From an uncultured Acetatifactor sp. (GTDB lineage Bacteria; Bacillota; Clostridia; Lachnospirales; Lachnospiraceae), in contig CAJTPN010000005.1 in the NCBI GenBank assembly GCA_910578185.1, positions 1 to 64,000 of the forward strand: a stretch of 64,000 bases of DNA, written 5' to 3'. The position numbers and the translations under genes are program-made. A model generated the notes under the pieces. The model was not told the DNA's origin, ran no database searches, and saw nothing but the letters and a program-made list of their open reading frames with translations. Position 1 is the stretch's first letter. The number at the start of each line of letters is the position of its first letter. This document shows positions 43,358-53,160 of this stretch, one piece after another.

Positions 43358-44437
43358 ATGAACCACAAAAGAATTCATAGTATCGCCGGTTTAAAGGCCG
43401 TATCCATATGGTTAATATTCTGGTGGCATAGTTGGCTGACAAATCCTCCCTGCGACCTGGGCGCAAGATGTTGTGAATTCTTTTTTGCCGCCTCTGGGTT
43501 TTTGGTATGGATCTCCCATAAATCAAAAGAAAAACCCTGTACATGGAAAGCTTCTGCAGCTTATGTCAAAACCAAGCTTATTTCCATCTGGCCCATTCAT
43601 TTTTTGGCATTCTGCCTGTGCCTGTGCATCATGCCTCCGGCAGAAATATTAACGTTATCCACACTCCTGCGTGGGCTTATCAATCTGCTCTTATTTCAAT
43701 CATGGATTGATATTGAACAGATATTTTTTTCTTTTAACGGCCCCTCTTGGTTTCTGTCCTCGTTGTTATTTTGTTACTTTGTGACACCAGTCCTGCTTCG
43801 GTTCATCCGCAGGAGGCGAAAAATATGGCTCATATTCCCTGTGGTTTTTCTCATCAGGTATGCCATAGAAGAAATCCAATTCCGTTATCCGAACATGTAT
43901 TCAGACTTTAACATTCATGTTTCACCTGTTTTACGAATGATGGAATTCTTTCTCGGTATGATGGCAGGATCGGTTTGGGATTATCTTCGGGAGAAATATG
44001 CCCTGTACAAAAACCGTTTCAACCAAGCTTTCCCGTTTATCGGTTTTAGTCTGTTGGAAGTGGGCTTGCTTTTTTTGACAGCGTATCTTTTCGTTGTGAG
44101 ACAAAACGGATGGGGGCGTGCCATCTTTGCTCTTTGGTTTTGTTTCATAATTTTAGTTTTCGCATTTGATGAAGGAATCATTTCACAAATCATGGCACTG
44201 AAACCTTTTACCTGGTTTTCGTCCATACAATTTGAATTTTACATTTTTCATATTCCTATAATAAATCTTGTGGCCAAATACATAGAACCACATGGTTTTT
44301 CAGGCAGAGCCCTTGCCGCTATTGCTTTCGTAAGTACGGTTGTCCTGTCTAAATTGTATCGAATGGTTATCAAAAAACCATCGGAGAAATTGGTACGAAA
44401 ATCTATCGACAGAATATGGGCCTGGCTGATTTCCTGA
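43358..44437 (+). CDS. Acyltransferase 3 family membrane protein
   Basis: This 359-residue integral membrane protein, with about ten hydrophobic segments, resembles the acyltransferase-3 family that O-acylates surface sugars. The N-terminal IAGLKAVSIWLIFWWHSWL has the expected early histidine in place, and FNGPSWFLSSLLFCY matches the family's mid-protein motif. It lies between two divergently oriented GH43-like genes and may modify the same glycan. AAAGG precedes the ATG. Base composition is more AT-rich than in the flanking wall-protein genes, which may mark a separate origin. Confidence 0.85.
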   Translation: MNHKRIHSIAGLKAVSIWLIFWWHSWLTNPPCDLGARCCEFFFAASGFLVWISHKSKEKPCTWKASAAYVKTKLISIWPIHFLAFCLCLCIMPPAEILTLSTLLRGLINLLLFQSWIDIEQIFFSFNGPSWFLSSLLFCYFVTPVLLRFIRRRRKIWLIFPVVFLIRYAIEEIQFRYPNMYSDFNIHVSPVLRMMEFFLGMMAGSVWDYLREKYALYKNRFNQAFPFIGFSLLEVGLLFLTAYLFVVRQNGWGRAIFALWFCFIILVFAFDEGIISQIMALKPFTWFSSIQFEFYIFHIPIINLVAKYIEPHGFSGRALAAIAFVSTVVLSKLYRMVIKKPSEKLVRKSIDRIWAWLIS

Positions 44438-44448
44438 ATTAAGTATTC

Positions 44449-44502
44449 TCCGAAGGACGGATATTCATAATTTTAATTATGGATATCTGCCAATTCTTCG
44501 GA
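44449..44502 (+). terminator. Hairpin between the acyltransferase gene and GH43-like gene B
   Basis: TCCGAAG (44449-44455) pairs with CTTCGGA (44496-44502), enclosing a GATAT-CATAAT/ATTATG-ATATC stem. It begins 12 bases after the stop. No strong uridine run follows, so it may attenuate but not end transcription. Confidence 0.45.
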
Positions 44503-44547
44503 TATACAATAATAAAAGAAAAAGACAAAAAGGAGGCTTTATCGTAA

Positions 44548-46770
44548 ATGAAACGACGCAACAAATGGATTCGTTTGGGATTATCATTGTGCCTTGCAGC
44601 CGCAGGACTTGGTTTCATCCCGGAACAAACCGTTCTGGCTGACAGTTATCCCAACGAAGTATTATTGGGAGCATTTTGGGAAAGCGACAAGAACAACACG
44701 GACACATTATATTGGTCCACGGACGGCATTAATTTTTACCAGTTGGCAGAAGCCTATACGGACGCCACCCCAGACTCGGAAGATTCCGCATTCATTGAGG
44801 GTACGCCATATCCTGTTTCCACTCTTCACGACCCCAGTATTATTTATAAGGACGGCTATTTCTGGATGTTGTCCGGCTTTACAGATACGAACGCAAAACG
44901 CTTTGTCCCCATGATCGGTTATTCCAAAGACCTGGTTAACTGGAGTTATCCCAACAGCGGAAGCAAGGATAATGTTTCTCTGCAGGGAACGCCTCCCGGA
45001 CAGGAAAGATATGAGACTATCCCTAAAGCGGACGGTACCTTGGGCTGGGACATGGTTGCCCCTGATTTTATGCTGGACGACGACGGCACGGTGTGGATTA
45101 CGATGTGTGCAGGCTATTACGCACAATTCCATCCAAGCGACGGCAAGTCCGAAAACGATATCATGCAGCCCTATTTGCTGAAAGCCACCGGGTTATCTGT
45201 TCCTGCAGACGGCGACCCAATCGAAAATAAGGGAGCACCGCCGGTTGTTACTTATTCCGATGCAGTTCCTATCAATCTGCCGACATACAACGAAAATGTA
45301 ACTATCAATAACCGCATTGACAGCTCACTTTATAAAGAAGGAAACGATTATTACCTGGTAGTAAAAAAAGACGGTGTGACAATCGAAATCTGGAGAACCC
45401 AAAACCTGACTTTGGAATCCTGTCAGAATCCCGACAGTTGGGAATTGGTCTGCGACGATGCGGTAACCGGTTTCGAAGGTCCCTGCCTGACTAAATACCG
45501 CGGACAATACTATCTGTACACGGACAAGCTCGCTGATTATCCCCCGGAAAATCATGACGGATTAAGAGGCGTGCATGTCAGCGTCGCATCTACCGAAACC
45601 ACCGGCAAGCTGGATCAATTTACCGGCTGGCTTGAAGATAATCAGAAAAAAATCGTAGGATGGGCGGCAGACGGCACCGTCAAAGACTGTCGTCACGGTA
45701 CGGTTATCAGCATAACGGATCCAGATGCAATCAAGGTCATATGGGATTTACGGGCAACGACTCGTTACGCGGATAAAAATGATACTCCCCAGGCGACTGC
45801 AGCATTGGGATGGTATCAGAAGGAAAGCTATAAAGCCCCCAGGTACGGAAGCCAGATAAAGCAATATTGGTATGAGAACGATGTGCGCCAGGGACTTGTA
45901 AACCGCGGTAAGGAAATCTTCGATCCGGGCACAGTTGCCTGGTACTGGCTGGACAGCGACAATGATGGCGCCATGGCAAAATCAAAAGATGTATACCTGC
46001 CCATTGACAAGGAAGAATATAATGCAGATCCCAAAGCTTATGAGCAATATAACGGGGATCCTACCAAGTGGAAATGGGTTCGTTATGACCATGAAGGCAA
46101 AATGATTAAAGGTCAGGATCACCGGCCGATTCCAGGGGCACCGGAAGATGCAGCTTGGGGCTATTGGTATTTTGATCCCATAACAGGCGCCATGACATAT
46201 GGTTTGACGGAAATTCCCACCAAAACAGACGAAAGCGGAACAATCCTGGAATCCAAATGGGTGTATTACGATAAGATAAGTGGGTTAATGCTCTACGGCT
46301 ATCATGAAATTGACGGAAGACTCTACTATTTCGATATCTATGACGGCACCGCCATAGACGGATGGTACCGTGATGCAGACGGCGTGCTTTATTGGTACGA
46401 AAAAGGACAGCGGCAAGGCTACAAAACCGACGATCCCTCATACCGCGGCAAAGAAATTTACGATCCGTTAACAAACGCCTGGTATTGGCTGGATAATGAC
46501 GCTCAGGGAAAATTCGCACAAAACAAAGACGTCTATCTGCCCACGGATAAAGATGAATATGCCAAAGACGAAAATGCCTACGGCAGCGATCCTGCAAAAT
46601 GGAAATGGGTTCGTTATAACGAAAACGGGCACATGATCAAGGGTTGGAACGATAAAGACGGCAACAGATACTATTTCGATCCCATCACTGGCGCAATGGA
46701 GCATGGTACTCGTATGATTGACGGCGTTATCTATCATTTTGACGAAATGACGGGCATTCTAGTTAAATAG
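44548..46770 (+). CDS. Secreted GH43-like beta-propeller protein with wall-binding modules (paralogue B)
   Basis: This 740-residue protein has a signal peptide (about 1-32, cut after VLA). A GH43-like propeller follows (about 36-425), then two wall-binding blocks (GKEIFDP/GKEIYDP, WYWLD, KWVRYD). Candidate catalytic residues match paralogue A: Asp95 in LHDPS, Asp173 in VAPDFMLDDDG and Glu310 in GFEGPCL. The two proteins align almost without gaps in the propeller. The wall-binding part has tandem DVYLPxDKxEY inserts not present in A. AAGGAGG precedes the start. A terminator follows. Probably a surface-anchored glycosidase or glycan-binding protein; substrate unknown. Confidence 0.82.
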   Translation: MKRRNKWIRLGLSLCLAAAGLGFIPEQTVLADSYPNEVLLGAFWESDKNNTDTLYWSTDGINFYQLAEAYTDATPDSEDSAFIEGTPYPVSTLHDPSIIYKDGYFWMLSGFTDTNAKRFVPMIGYSKDLVNWSYPNSGSKDNVSLQGTPPGQERYETIPKADGTLGWDMVAPDFMLDDDGTVWITMCAGYYAQFHPSDGKSENDIMQPYLLKATGLSVPADGDPIENKGAPPVVTYSDAVPINLPTYNENVTINNRIDSSLYKEGNDYYLVVKKDGVTIEIWRTQNLTLESCQNPDSWELVCDDAVTGFEGPCLTKYRGQYYLYTDKLADYPPENHDGLRGVHVSVASTETTGKLDQFTGWLEDNQKKIVGWAADGTVKDCRHGTVISITDPDAIKVIWDLRATTRYADKNDTPQATAALGWYQKESYKAPRYGSQIKQYWYENDVRQGLVNRGKEIFDPGTVAWYWLDSDNDGAMAKSKDVYLPIDKEEYNADPKAYEQYNGDPTKWKWVRYDHEGKMIKGQDHRPIPGAPEDAAWGYWYFDPITGAMTYGLTEIPTKTDESGTILESKWVYYDKISGLMLYGYHEIDGRLYYFDIYDGTAIDGWYRDADGVLYWYEKGQRQGYKTDDPSYRGKEIYDPLTNAWYWLDNDAQGKFAQNKDVYLPTDKDEYAKDENAYGSDPAKWKWVRYNENGHMIKGWNDKDGNRYYFDPITGAMEHGTRMIDGVIYHFDEMTGILVK

Positions 46771-46817
46771 CTTTCTTCATTCATTTTAACATCCTATTTT
46801 CACAACAGTTCAGTCAA

Positions 46818-46846
46818 AGGGGGACAGCCATAAAAGCTGTCCCCCT
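46818..46846. terminator. Convergent terminator
   Basis: AGGGGGACAGC (46818-46828) pairs perfectly with GCTGTCCCCCT (46836-46846) around a seven-base loop. It sits between two convergent genes (paralogue B and the YfhO-type gene) and probably stops both. Confidence 0.75.
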
Positions 46847-46863
46847 GTTATAATGATTTCTTC

Positions 46864-49353
46864 TCAATTCCCTTTCGCCGCCTTTTTCCTTGCCCCCAGC
46901 AAGTATCCCACACAAAGCAACACTCCCCCAAGACTCAAAATCAAACCGTACTTCAGTGGTGTATACCTATATTCAAAGTAAATGTCATTTTCTCCCCCGG
47001 AAATCCTGACGGCCATAAGCCCGTTAATATTCAGCACCTCCTGTTCGATACCATTCACGTAAGCCTTCCAGCACTCATCATATGGCACGCCAAAGAATGC
47101 ATATTTCTCATTGTCCGCAGTAATCTTCGCCCTGAAAGAATTCTCTCCCTGCTCAAAGCTGTCCGTACACTCTTCTCTCCGTTCTTCCAAATATATGGGA
47201 CGCTCCTCCTGGGTCAGTACCGCCAAACGCTCCATGGGAAAATGGCTCAACACGCCTCTCAGCTTCTCCTCATCTTCATCCTTCACCACCAGCATACCCA
47301 GCATTGCAGTTGAGCGCAATTCTCTGTCCAGCATCTGAAATTCGCTTCGGGTAATATAGGAATCATAAGTAAATCCCAGCGGCAGCGCATTTACATTTTC
47401 ATACAAGTAAAAGGTTTGTCCTATGCTATTGTACAGTTCAGTCAAAAAGACATACTCCGGTTCCGTTTTCTCCACAACGGACACAATATACTTGGCGGAC
47501 AAAAGCTCCCTGGTTCCGGAATTATCCCCTCCCGTCCAGGTTGCCCTTCCCACTCCGATTTCCTCATAAAACTCCGTTACGGAAGAATTGACCGTGCTGA
47601 TAAAGGAATTGATGGATGGGAGTGAATTGGCCATTGCCAGGTTGTAATATGTGTATCCGATATTTTCTTCAAAATAATATCGGTATGGAAGAATATCCCG
47701 CTCCAGCATCCCGGGAACATCCGTCAGATAATGATAGACATTTTCACCATAAGTATTCCCAAAGGTCTTAAAGTCAATGCCCGTATTGTCCGTAGTAACC
47801 TGATAGCCAAAAGTCACTGCCAATAGTACCAGAGTACTGCATCCTGCGGTCATAACGCATATCAAGACTTCACGCCACCTCTTGCCCCACTTCAACACAG
47901 CCAGCACAAGCAGTACTCCTCCCACGCCCACAGCCATGCCAAAGTAGTAAAGCCTTTGGTGGAACACAATCGAATTGCCCTCGCCATCCCATTTTACCAA
48001 ATTCAGCATATACCAATAAAATCCATATAATGTCAGCAAAAGCCCCCCCGCTTTGCCAAAGCGGTAATCCTCTAATTTTTCCATCACCTTAGCAGACGCC
48101 AATGCCATGACCAAAATCACCATGAAATACCACCGGCGATAAGATTCCCTGTTGAACATCATAAACACACCGTTCAGTATGGGTACTGCCGCCACCAAGA
48201 GACAAAGCTTCAACAGACCGCTCACCCAATCCTTCTTATGGCGAATCACATAAGCCAACACAAAAGTAAGTCCCACCAATGGCAAATACGCCATGTTTCC
48301 CATCCAGTTGGCTCCTGTGATGGAGGAAAGAAAATTCATAGGTTCCGCAGGGACCAACACCGCCTTCAGCATCAGCAGCCAGTCGCTTGTAGACATACTG
48401 AACCACTCATTCCCAGGCAAATGAGATCCCACGCGAGAATTAGAAATCGTCCCCCGCACAGACGGAACCAGCAAAATCCCCGTAATAGCCGCTCCGATAC
48501 CTCCCTCCAGGATACAATCCAAAACCGGTGCAGCGATCTTCCATATTTCTCCGAATATTTTATTGGTATCACCCACAGCCACTGGCCCCCGGGTATTCCT
48601 GTAGCCTTCGCCCGCCCCCCCAAGCGAATCCGTTCCCTTTGTCACCATATGCGTTCCGCTTATCTTAGGCCATGCTTCCCTGATCTCCGGGATCAAATAT
48701 TTTATCACATAATACATCACAAGGAAGATAACTTCCCCCACAAAAAACACATAATTGCACAGCAGATTTATCACGCAGGCAAACAAAAGCCTGCCCCGTT
48801 TCTTCTCTTCCACCAATAGTTCCAAACCTATGAGCAGCAAAGGGAAAAGTGCCATCTCATCCTGAAAATGATAAAAAACAACCGACCCGCAGGCATACCC
48901 GGAAAAAGTATACAAAAGGGAGCCAAAGATTACCGCCGTTCTGCTTTTGACATGTCTGGACAAATATGCGGCGGATGTGGCCCCTGCAACCGCATACTTG
49001 AAAATAATCATCCACCCCATAATTCTTGAAGCATATTTTGCGGGAAACAATAGCGTAATCCAAAAAAACACACTTCCTACATTATAAAAGCTGAATGCTT
49101 CCAGGAAATTTCCTCCCAGATCTATCCCCCAGTTCCACAACAGATTTCCCGATTTCACCGTGTCATTCATAAATATATTAAATGGAATTTCCTGAGCGGA
49201 AAAGTCATGGGACATGGCCATATATCCGTGGTTGCGCAAAAGTAAGGGCAGCACCGCCGCCACTGCCACAGCCAAATTCACCAAAAGCGCCGCCCCCCAA
49301 CAGGGAAGCCGCATCTTCTCATTCCTATGTTCCTTCACTCCCATACTTGTCAT
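46864..49353 (-). CDS. YfhO-family polytopic membrane protein
   Basis: This 829-residue protein has about 13 hydrophobic helices, a large extracytoplasmic C-terminal region and a final helix. The N-terminal loop SHDFSAQEIPFNIF with WNWGIDLGGNF is typical of the YfhO/GT-C group, in which an acidic residue in the first loop is catalytic. Known relatives glycosylate lipoteichoic acid or other wall polymers using lipid-linked sugars. It is the last gene of the surface-glycan operon, separated from the beta-helix gene by 105 bases with a hairpin. The exact sugar transferred is unknown. Confidence 0.82.
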   Translation of the reverse strand: MTSMGVKEHRNEKMRLPCWGAALLVNLAVAVAAVLPLLLRNHGYMAMSHDFSAQEIPFNIFMNDTVKSGNLLWNWGIDLGGNFLEAFSFYNVGSVFFWITLLFPAKYASRIMGWMIIFKYAVAGATSAAYLSRHVKSRTAVIFGSLLYTFSGYACGSVVFYHFQDEMALFPLLLIGLELLVEEKKRGRLLFACVINLLCNYVFFVGEVIFLVMYYVIKYLIPEIREAWPKISGTHMVTKGTDSLGGAGEGYRNTRGPVAVGDTNKIFGEIWKIAAPVLDCILEGGIGAAITGILLVPSVRGTISNSRVGSHLPGNEWFSMSTSDWLLMLKAVLVPAEPMNFLSSITGANWMGNMAYLPLVGLTFVLAYVIRHKKDWVSGLLKLCLLVAAVPILNGVFMMFNRESYRRWYFMVILVMALASAKVMEKLEDYRFGKAGGLLLTLYGFYWYMLNLVKWDGEGNSIVFHQRLYYFGMAVGVGGVLLVLAVLKWGKRWREVLICVMTAGCSTLVLLAVTFGYQVTTDNTGIDFKTFGNTYGENVYHYLTDVPGMLERDILPYRYYFEENIGYTYYNLAMANSLPSINSFISTVNSSVTEFYEEIGVGRATWTGGDNSGTRELLSAKYIVSVVEKTEPEYVFLTELYNSIGQTFYLYENVNALPLGFTYDSYITRSEFQMLDRELRSTAMLGMLVVKDEDEEKLRGVLSHFPMERLAVLTQEERPIYLEERREECTDSFEQGENSFRAKITADNEKYAFFGVPYDECWKAYVNGIEQEVLNINGLMAVRISGGENDIYFEYRYTPLKYGLILSLGGVLLCVGYLLGARKKAAKGN

Positions 49354-49414
49354 CCTTCATACCCCCTGCAGTCCGTGGGCAGAGTCACAAATCTCACGCC
49401 GACAGATAATTTAA

Positions 49415-49447
49415 GGCACCAACAGGCAGCTGCCTGCCTTTGGTGCC
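49415..49447 (-). terminator. Hairpin between the beta-helix and YfhO genes
   Basis: GGCACC pairs with GGTGCC and the inner AGGCAGCTGCCT is itself palindromic. On the minus strand TTAAATTAT follows. It may reduce read-through into the YfhO gene. Confidence 0.5.
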
Positions 49448-49458
49448 GCATTCAAGCA

Positions 49459-51231
49459 TTATTGATTCAATCCGTAATCCAGCACATCCTTATTTACAAC
49501 ATTTCCAACGGAACCATTGTAAAGCTGGCTGTGATTTTCTATGGAAAAGAACTCACTGTCCATCACCATATTGTCTATCAGATCATTGCAGTAACTGCCA
49601 TCCGCAAAGAAGATGCCTGCATAATGGGCCCCGCTGATCACATTCCTGGCAGCTATATTCTCAAAATCAGCCGTAAAATCCAAACCAATCACCGGTTCAT
49701 CGGGATCGCTGGCATGGCCAAATTCAATACCAAAACCATGGAAAGCGTTATTTTTCCCCCGATTATTGTCACTGATCACGTTACAAAGAATTACATTTCG
49801 ATAACCGCTGCGCACCATTTTAACACCACTGCCGGAGTTATCGGATATGGTATTCTCAAACACAATATTATAAGCGGAATTATCAATGGAGATTCCAGGC
49901 AGCTTTGCCGTGGAAGAACCATCCTCCAAACGCCCGGCCCCCAGGATAAAATCAGCTTCCAGATCTTCATCTGTCTGACGATTCCTTTCGCCATTGCGGC
50001 GAATGGTATTCCCCGTCACATAAGTGCCAAAGGTTCCGTAGTCAAGGCACATACCTTCTTTCTCATTATCCTCAATGAGATTATCCATCACATAATTCAG
50101 ATATCCACCGTCGCAATAAAATCCGGAAGAATAATTTCCTTGGACATGATTTCCTTTGATTACATTTTGATGCGGTGTTTTCAATAGGTCATATAAATGC
50201 TCGTCCTTAAACTCATTATACGGCGTATAGGGATCCACTACCTCCATAGAGGAAAGCACAATGCCCGCAGTTAAATTTCTTGTGCCTTTATTTTGATAGA
50301 TCTCGTTACCCTGAATAATACAATGATGAATATCGCCGTTTAAAAACAAAGCACCGTTTCCGTTGTCATGAATGAAATTGTTTACTACATTCACATAACT
50401 ATTATCCGCCATTACGCAAATTGCCTTATACTCGGCGCCCTCAATTTCATTTCCCCAGATGAGACAATTATTGGAATTTATCACGTAAATCCCCTGACCA
50501 AAGCCCCCCTGCAACTTAAAATGATAGATGCCCACGTTTTCCGCATCCTCACAATACAGCGCATAGTCTACTCTTTGGCCTGTTCCTGCCGTCAGCCGCA
50601 CCCCGTTGCCCTGAAGCACCACATTGGAAGGTATCTCAATGGTTTCATCCAGCAAAATAGTTTCCGATGTTATGTTTACCGTCACACCAAAGCACTGCTT
50701 CAACAACAGGTTCAATTCGGATGCGGTAGTTCCTGCGAATTGAACTTCCTGCCCAAAAGAAACAGCCTCTTTTACTTTGACCAGGGAATCATTATAAATC
50801 GCCTTCCAATCATACTCCGGGGTAAAAAACAGATTGGGATTCAGACCCAATGTTTCTATGCGCCTTAAAACCTGGATGCCATTCATATACTTTGCAGCAT
50901 CCTCCCCATTCATCCTGATCAGTGAAGGCATGGCATATGCTTCCAGCATGGAAGTGGTATCGCCCTCCTCTAAGAGAACGTCTTCCGAAACTACATATTG
51001 AGGGCTTCCTGTCATAACGCCATAGGCCAGGTTGTTTTCCGTCATGGGATACTCCCTTGCCTTTACATCCGAAAACGAAGGTTTTTGTGAAGGTACCTCC
51101 GGGTTTTGATTATGTTCCAAATCCTTCTCCGTATTATCCAAATTTGTCGGAATTTGATCCAGCGCGCATATTGCCACCGCCGCTGCCAGGTAAATGCCGC
51201 CGCAGACCGCCAATAATTTCTTTTTCTTCAT
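49459..51231 (-). CDS. Membrane-anchored right-handed beta-helix protein
   Basis: This 590-residue protein has a single N-terminal hydrophobic segment (about 5-24) that could be an uncleaved anchor. A low-complexity linker follows, and from about residue 180 there are repeated parallel beta-helix rungs rich in asparagine: NNCLIWGNEIEG, NSYVNVVNNFIHDN, NYVMDNLIEDNEKEG, NIVFENTISDNSGSG. Such folds occur in polysaccharide lyases, epimerases and NosD/CASH proteins. No catalytic set could be assigned. It is seven bases from the GlfT2-like gene and inside the glycan operon, which suggests it modifies or trims the exported polymer. Confidence 0.82.
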   Translation of the reverse strand: MKKKKLLAVCGGIYLAAAVAICALDQIPTNLDNTEKDLEHNQNPEVPSQKPSFSDVKAREYPMTENNLAYGVMTGSPQYVVSEDVLLEEGDTTSMLEAYAMPSLIRMNGEDAAKYMNGIQVLRRIETLGLNPNLFFTPEYDWKAIYNDSLVKVKEAVSFGQEVQFAGTTASELNLLLKQCFGVTVNITSETILLDETIEIPSNVVLQGNGVRLTAGTGQRVDYALYCEDAENVGIYHFKLQGGFGQGIYVINSNNCLIWGNEIEGAEYKAICVMADNSYVNVVNNFIHDNGNGALFLNGDIHHCIIQGNEIYQNKGTRNLTAGIVLSSMEVVDPYTPYNEFKDEHLYDLLKTPHQNVIKGNHVQGNYSSGFYCDGGYLNYVMDNLIEDNEKEGMCLDYGTFGTYVTGNTIRRNGERNRQTDEDLEADFILGAGRLEDGSSTAKLPGISIDNSAYNIVFENTISDNSGSGVKMVRSGYRNVILCNVISDNNRGKNNAFHGFGIEFGHASDPDEPVIGLDFTADFENIAARNVISGAHYAGIFFADGSYCNDLIDNMVMDSEFFSIENHSQLYNGSVGNVVNKDVLDYGLNQ

Positions 51232-51238
51232 ATTTTTC

Positions 51239-53113
51239 TCACACTAATCCCAGGTACCTGTTCCAAAAATCCAGTGACCGCATTTTAAGCCCTTCTTCAC
51301 GATACGCCTTCTGTGCTCCGGCTAACCGGCGGGATATTCTTCTGTTTAACTTTAAGGTTCTATAGATGCACCTCCAGGCCTCTCTGTTTGACTTCTTCGT
51401 TACAAATGCCTTCTTGGAGGAAACATCATAGTGCATGGCTCTCTTTTTGCGATAAAACATTATAGACTTTAAGGAAGCCACCGGAACAATCACATCTCCT
51501 GCCGCCGGAAGCAGCAGACCGTTCAATGTCATAATCCGCTTGATACGCGCTTTCTTGGTGTCCTGAATATTCAGACTTTCCTCAAACACCGTATAGTGAA
51601 AGCGCATATCAAGTTCATCTATCTCCGTCATTTTGTAGCCGGAAGCCATCACACGTCTGTGCAGCTCCTCCCCGTCCTGCTCCATAAGCCAGGCCGGCCC
51701 CTTCAAAAAATCCTCTATCCCCTGAATATACAAATCTACATTCTTGTAGCGATAGAACATAATCTCCTGTTTACAATGTGTCATCATCGCCTTTTTCAAC
51801 TGCTTTGCACCGTACATGGGACAATGAAACGCGTTGTCTATCAACTGATTACGGATAATATAGTATTCCAAAAAGGAAGAATATTTGTTTTCAAAAGGTT
51901 CATGCCAGACACAGATTCCGTTCATTAAAATCAAATGCTTTATATTGCGCAGGCCATACTCCAAGTCATCCCCTCTGATAAAAATGGGAAGGGGCATATT
52001 GTCCTCCCGCACTACCTCCAGAGGAAAACAACAATACCACCAGGCGTTGTACTCCGTATATTCTTCATATTCATTATACAGACAGCCTTCCAGGCTTTTC
52101 AGATCCAGTCCGCTCTTCAAAGAGTTCAGCATTCCGCCGTTCCACACGGCGCCGCTCTCCACCTGTATGCTCTGCCGATCCAGACGAAGCATTGCCCCTC
52201 CGATAAAAGCATCCACATACGCATCTTTTAACAGCGTCAATATGGTCCATGTCTTGATGATCGCCTCCGGTTCAATCACAATGTCGTCGTCCATCAGCAG
52301 GACATGGGTAACCTGCAGCTCCTTTCGATTGCGCATTTCAATCATGCATCGGGTAAAGCCCCCCACCCCTCCCAGATTGCGGTTAGGATATATGTGCACA
52401 TTTTCCGTCTGCAGCCGATCCGTTTCCAAAGTTTTACCGTTATCCGAGACAAACACCTGCAGATGTCCATACATGGCACAGTCAGGATTCTCCAAAATAC
52501 TGTTCCTCAAAATCTCCAGGTTTTTTTCCACAAAGGCTTCCCTTCGAAAAGTGCAGATCCCTGCGCCGATGGTTACATCTCTTCGCTTTTCCCTTGGAAT
52601 ATCGCTGACATAAGCGCCGTCATACAATACGCATTCCTGGGAAAGCGCTTCCAGCGAAAAGCAATACATGCCTTTTTCCCTGTCAGCAGGGAACGCACAC
52701 ACCGCTTCCTCCTCCGATAAAGCATTCTCCTGCCCAATCACATATTGCGCCAATACGGTCTTATTCACGTTTTGTAATATTTTTTCCACAGCATAAAGGG
52801 TCACCTTTACCCTGCCGGAAACCTTCAGCCATAAGGATAGTTTGGATAAAATCGTATACTTTTTCCACTTTTCAATGGAAAATCCGTTAAAATAGGTATC
52901 AAACCAAACCTTACCCCCTTGGGATATCCGAAGCTGCCCCTGGCCCTCGTCAAAGGATACCAGCTTTTGATTCTCCAATAACATTCCCGCCTTTACCAGG
53001 GCCGACACCTGATCATTCTGAACGTTCCCGGCGCATTGCTCTGCTCTGCGAAAATATAATTCCTCCTCCGTACATCTTCCAACCTGCGGAAATAATATTT
53101 GCTGAATCTTCAT
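51239..53113 (-). CDS. GlfT2-like galactofuranosyltransferase (GT2)
   Basis: This 624-residue cytoplasmic glycosyltransferase has an N-terminal beta-sandwich-like region (1-~165). A GT-A domain follows, with TIGAGICTFRREAF, NLGGVGGFTR and the metal-binding LLMDDDIVI (acidic triad 275-277). WHEP and a helical C-terminal part complete the domain set of the mycobacterial GlfT2 polymerase. UDP-galactopyranose mutase is encoded directly upstream, providing UDP-galactofuranose. The start at 53113 fits the family N-terminus; an ATG overlapping the glf stop (53164) would add 17 residues. Confidence 0.88.
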   Translation of the reverse strand: MKIQQILFPQVGRCTEEELYFRRAEQCAGNVQNDQVSALVKAGMLLENQKLVSFDEGQGQLRISQGGKVWFDTYFNGFSIEKWKKYTILSKLSLWLKVSGRVKVTLYAVEKILQNVNKTVLAQYVIGQENALSEEEAVCAFPADREKGMYCFSLEALSQECVLYDGAYVSDIPREKRRDVTIGAGICTFRREAFVEKNLEILRNSILENPDCAMYGHLQVFVSDNGKTLETDRLQTENVHIYPNRNLGGVGGFTRCMIEMRNRKELQVTHVLLMDDDIVIEPEAIIKTWTILTLLKDAYVDAFIGGAMLRLDRQSIQVESGAVWNGGMLNSLKSGLDLKSLEGCLYNEYEEYTEYNAWWYCCFPLEVVREDNMPLPIFIRGDDLEYGLRNIKHLILMNGICVWHEPFENKYSSFLEYYIIRNQLIDNAFHCPMYGAKQLKKAMMTHCKQEIMFYRYKNVDLYIQGIEDFLKGPAWLMEQDGEELHRRVMASGYKMTEIDELDMRFHYTVFEESLNIQDTKKARIKRIMTLNGLLLPAAGDVIVPVASLKSIMFYRKKRAMHYDVSSKKAFVTKKSNREAWRCIYRTLKLNRRISRRLAGAQKAYREEGLKMRSLDFWNRYLGLV

Positions 53114-53160
53114 CCTGCACCTCATTGCCCCTTTGCCTGCACTATTCGGTTCCATGCCCG

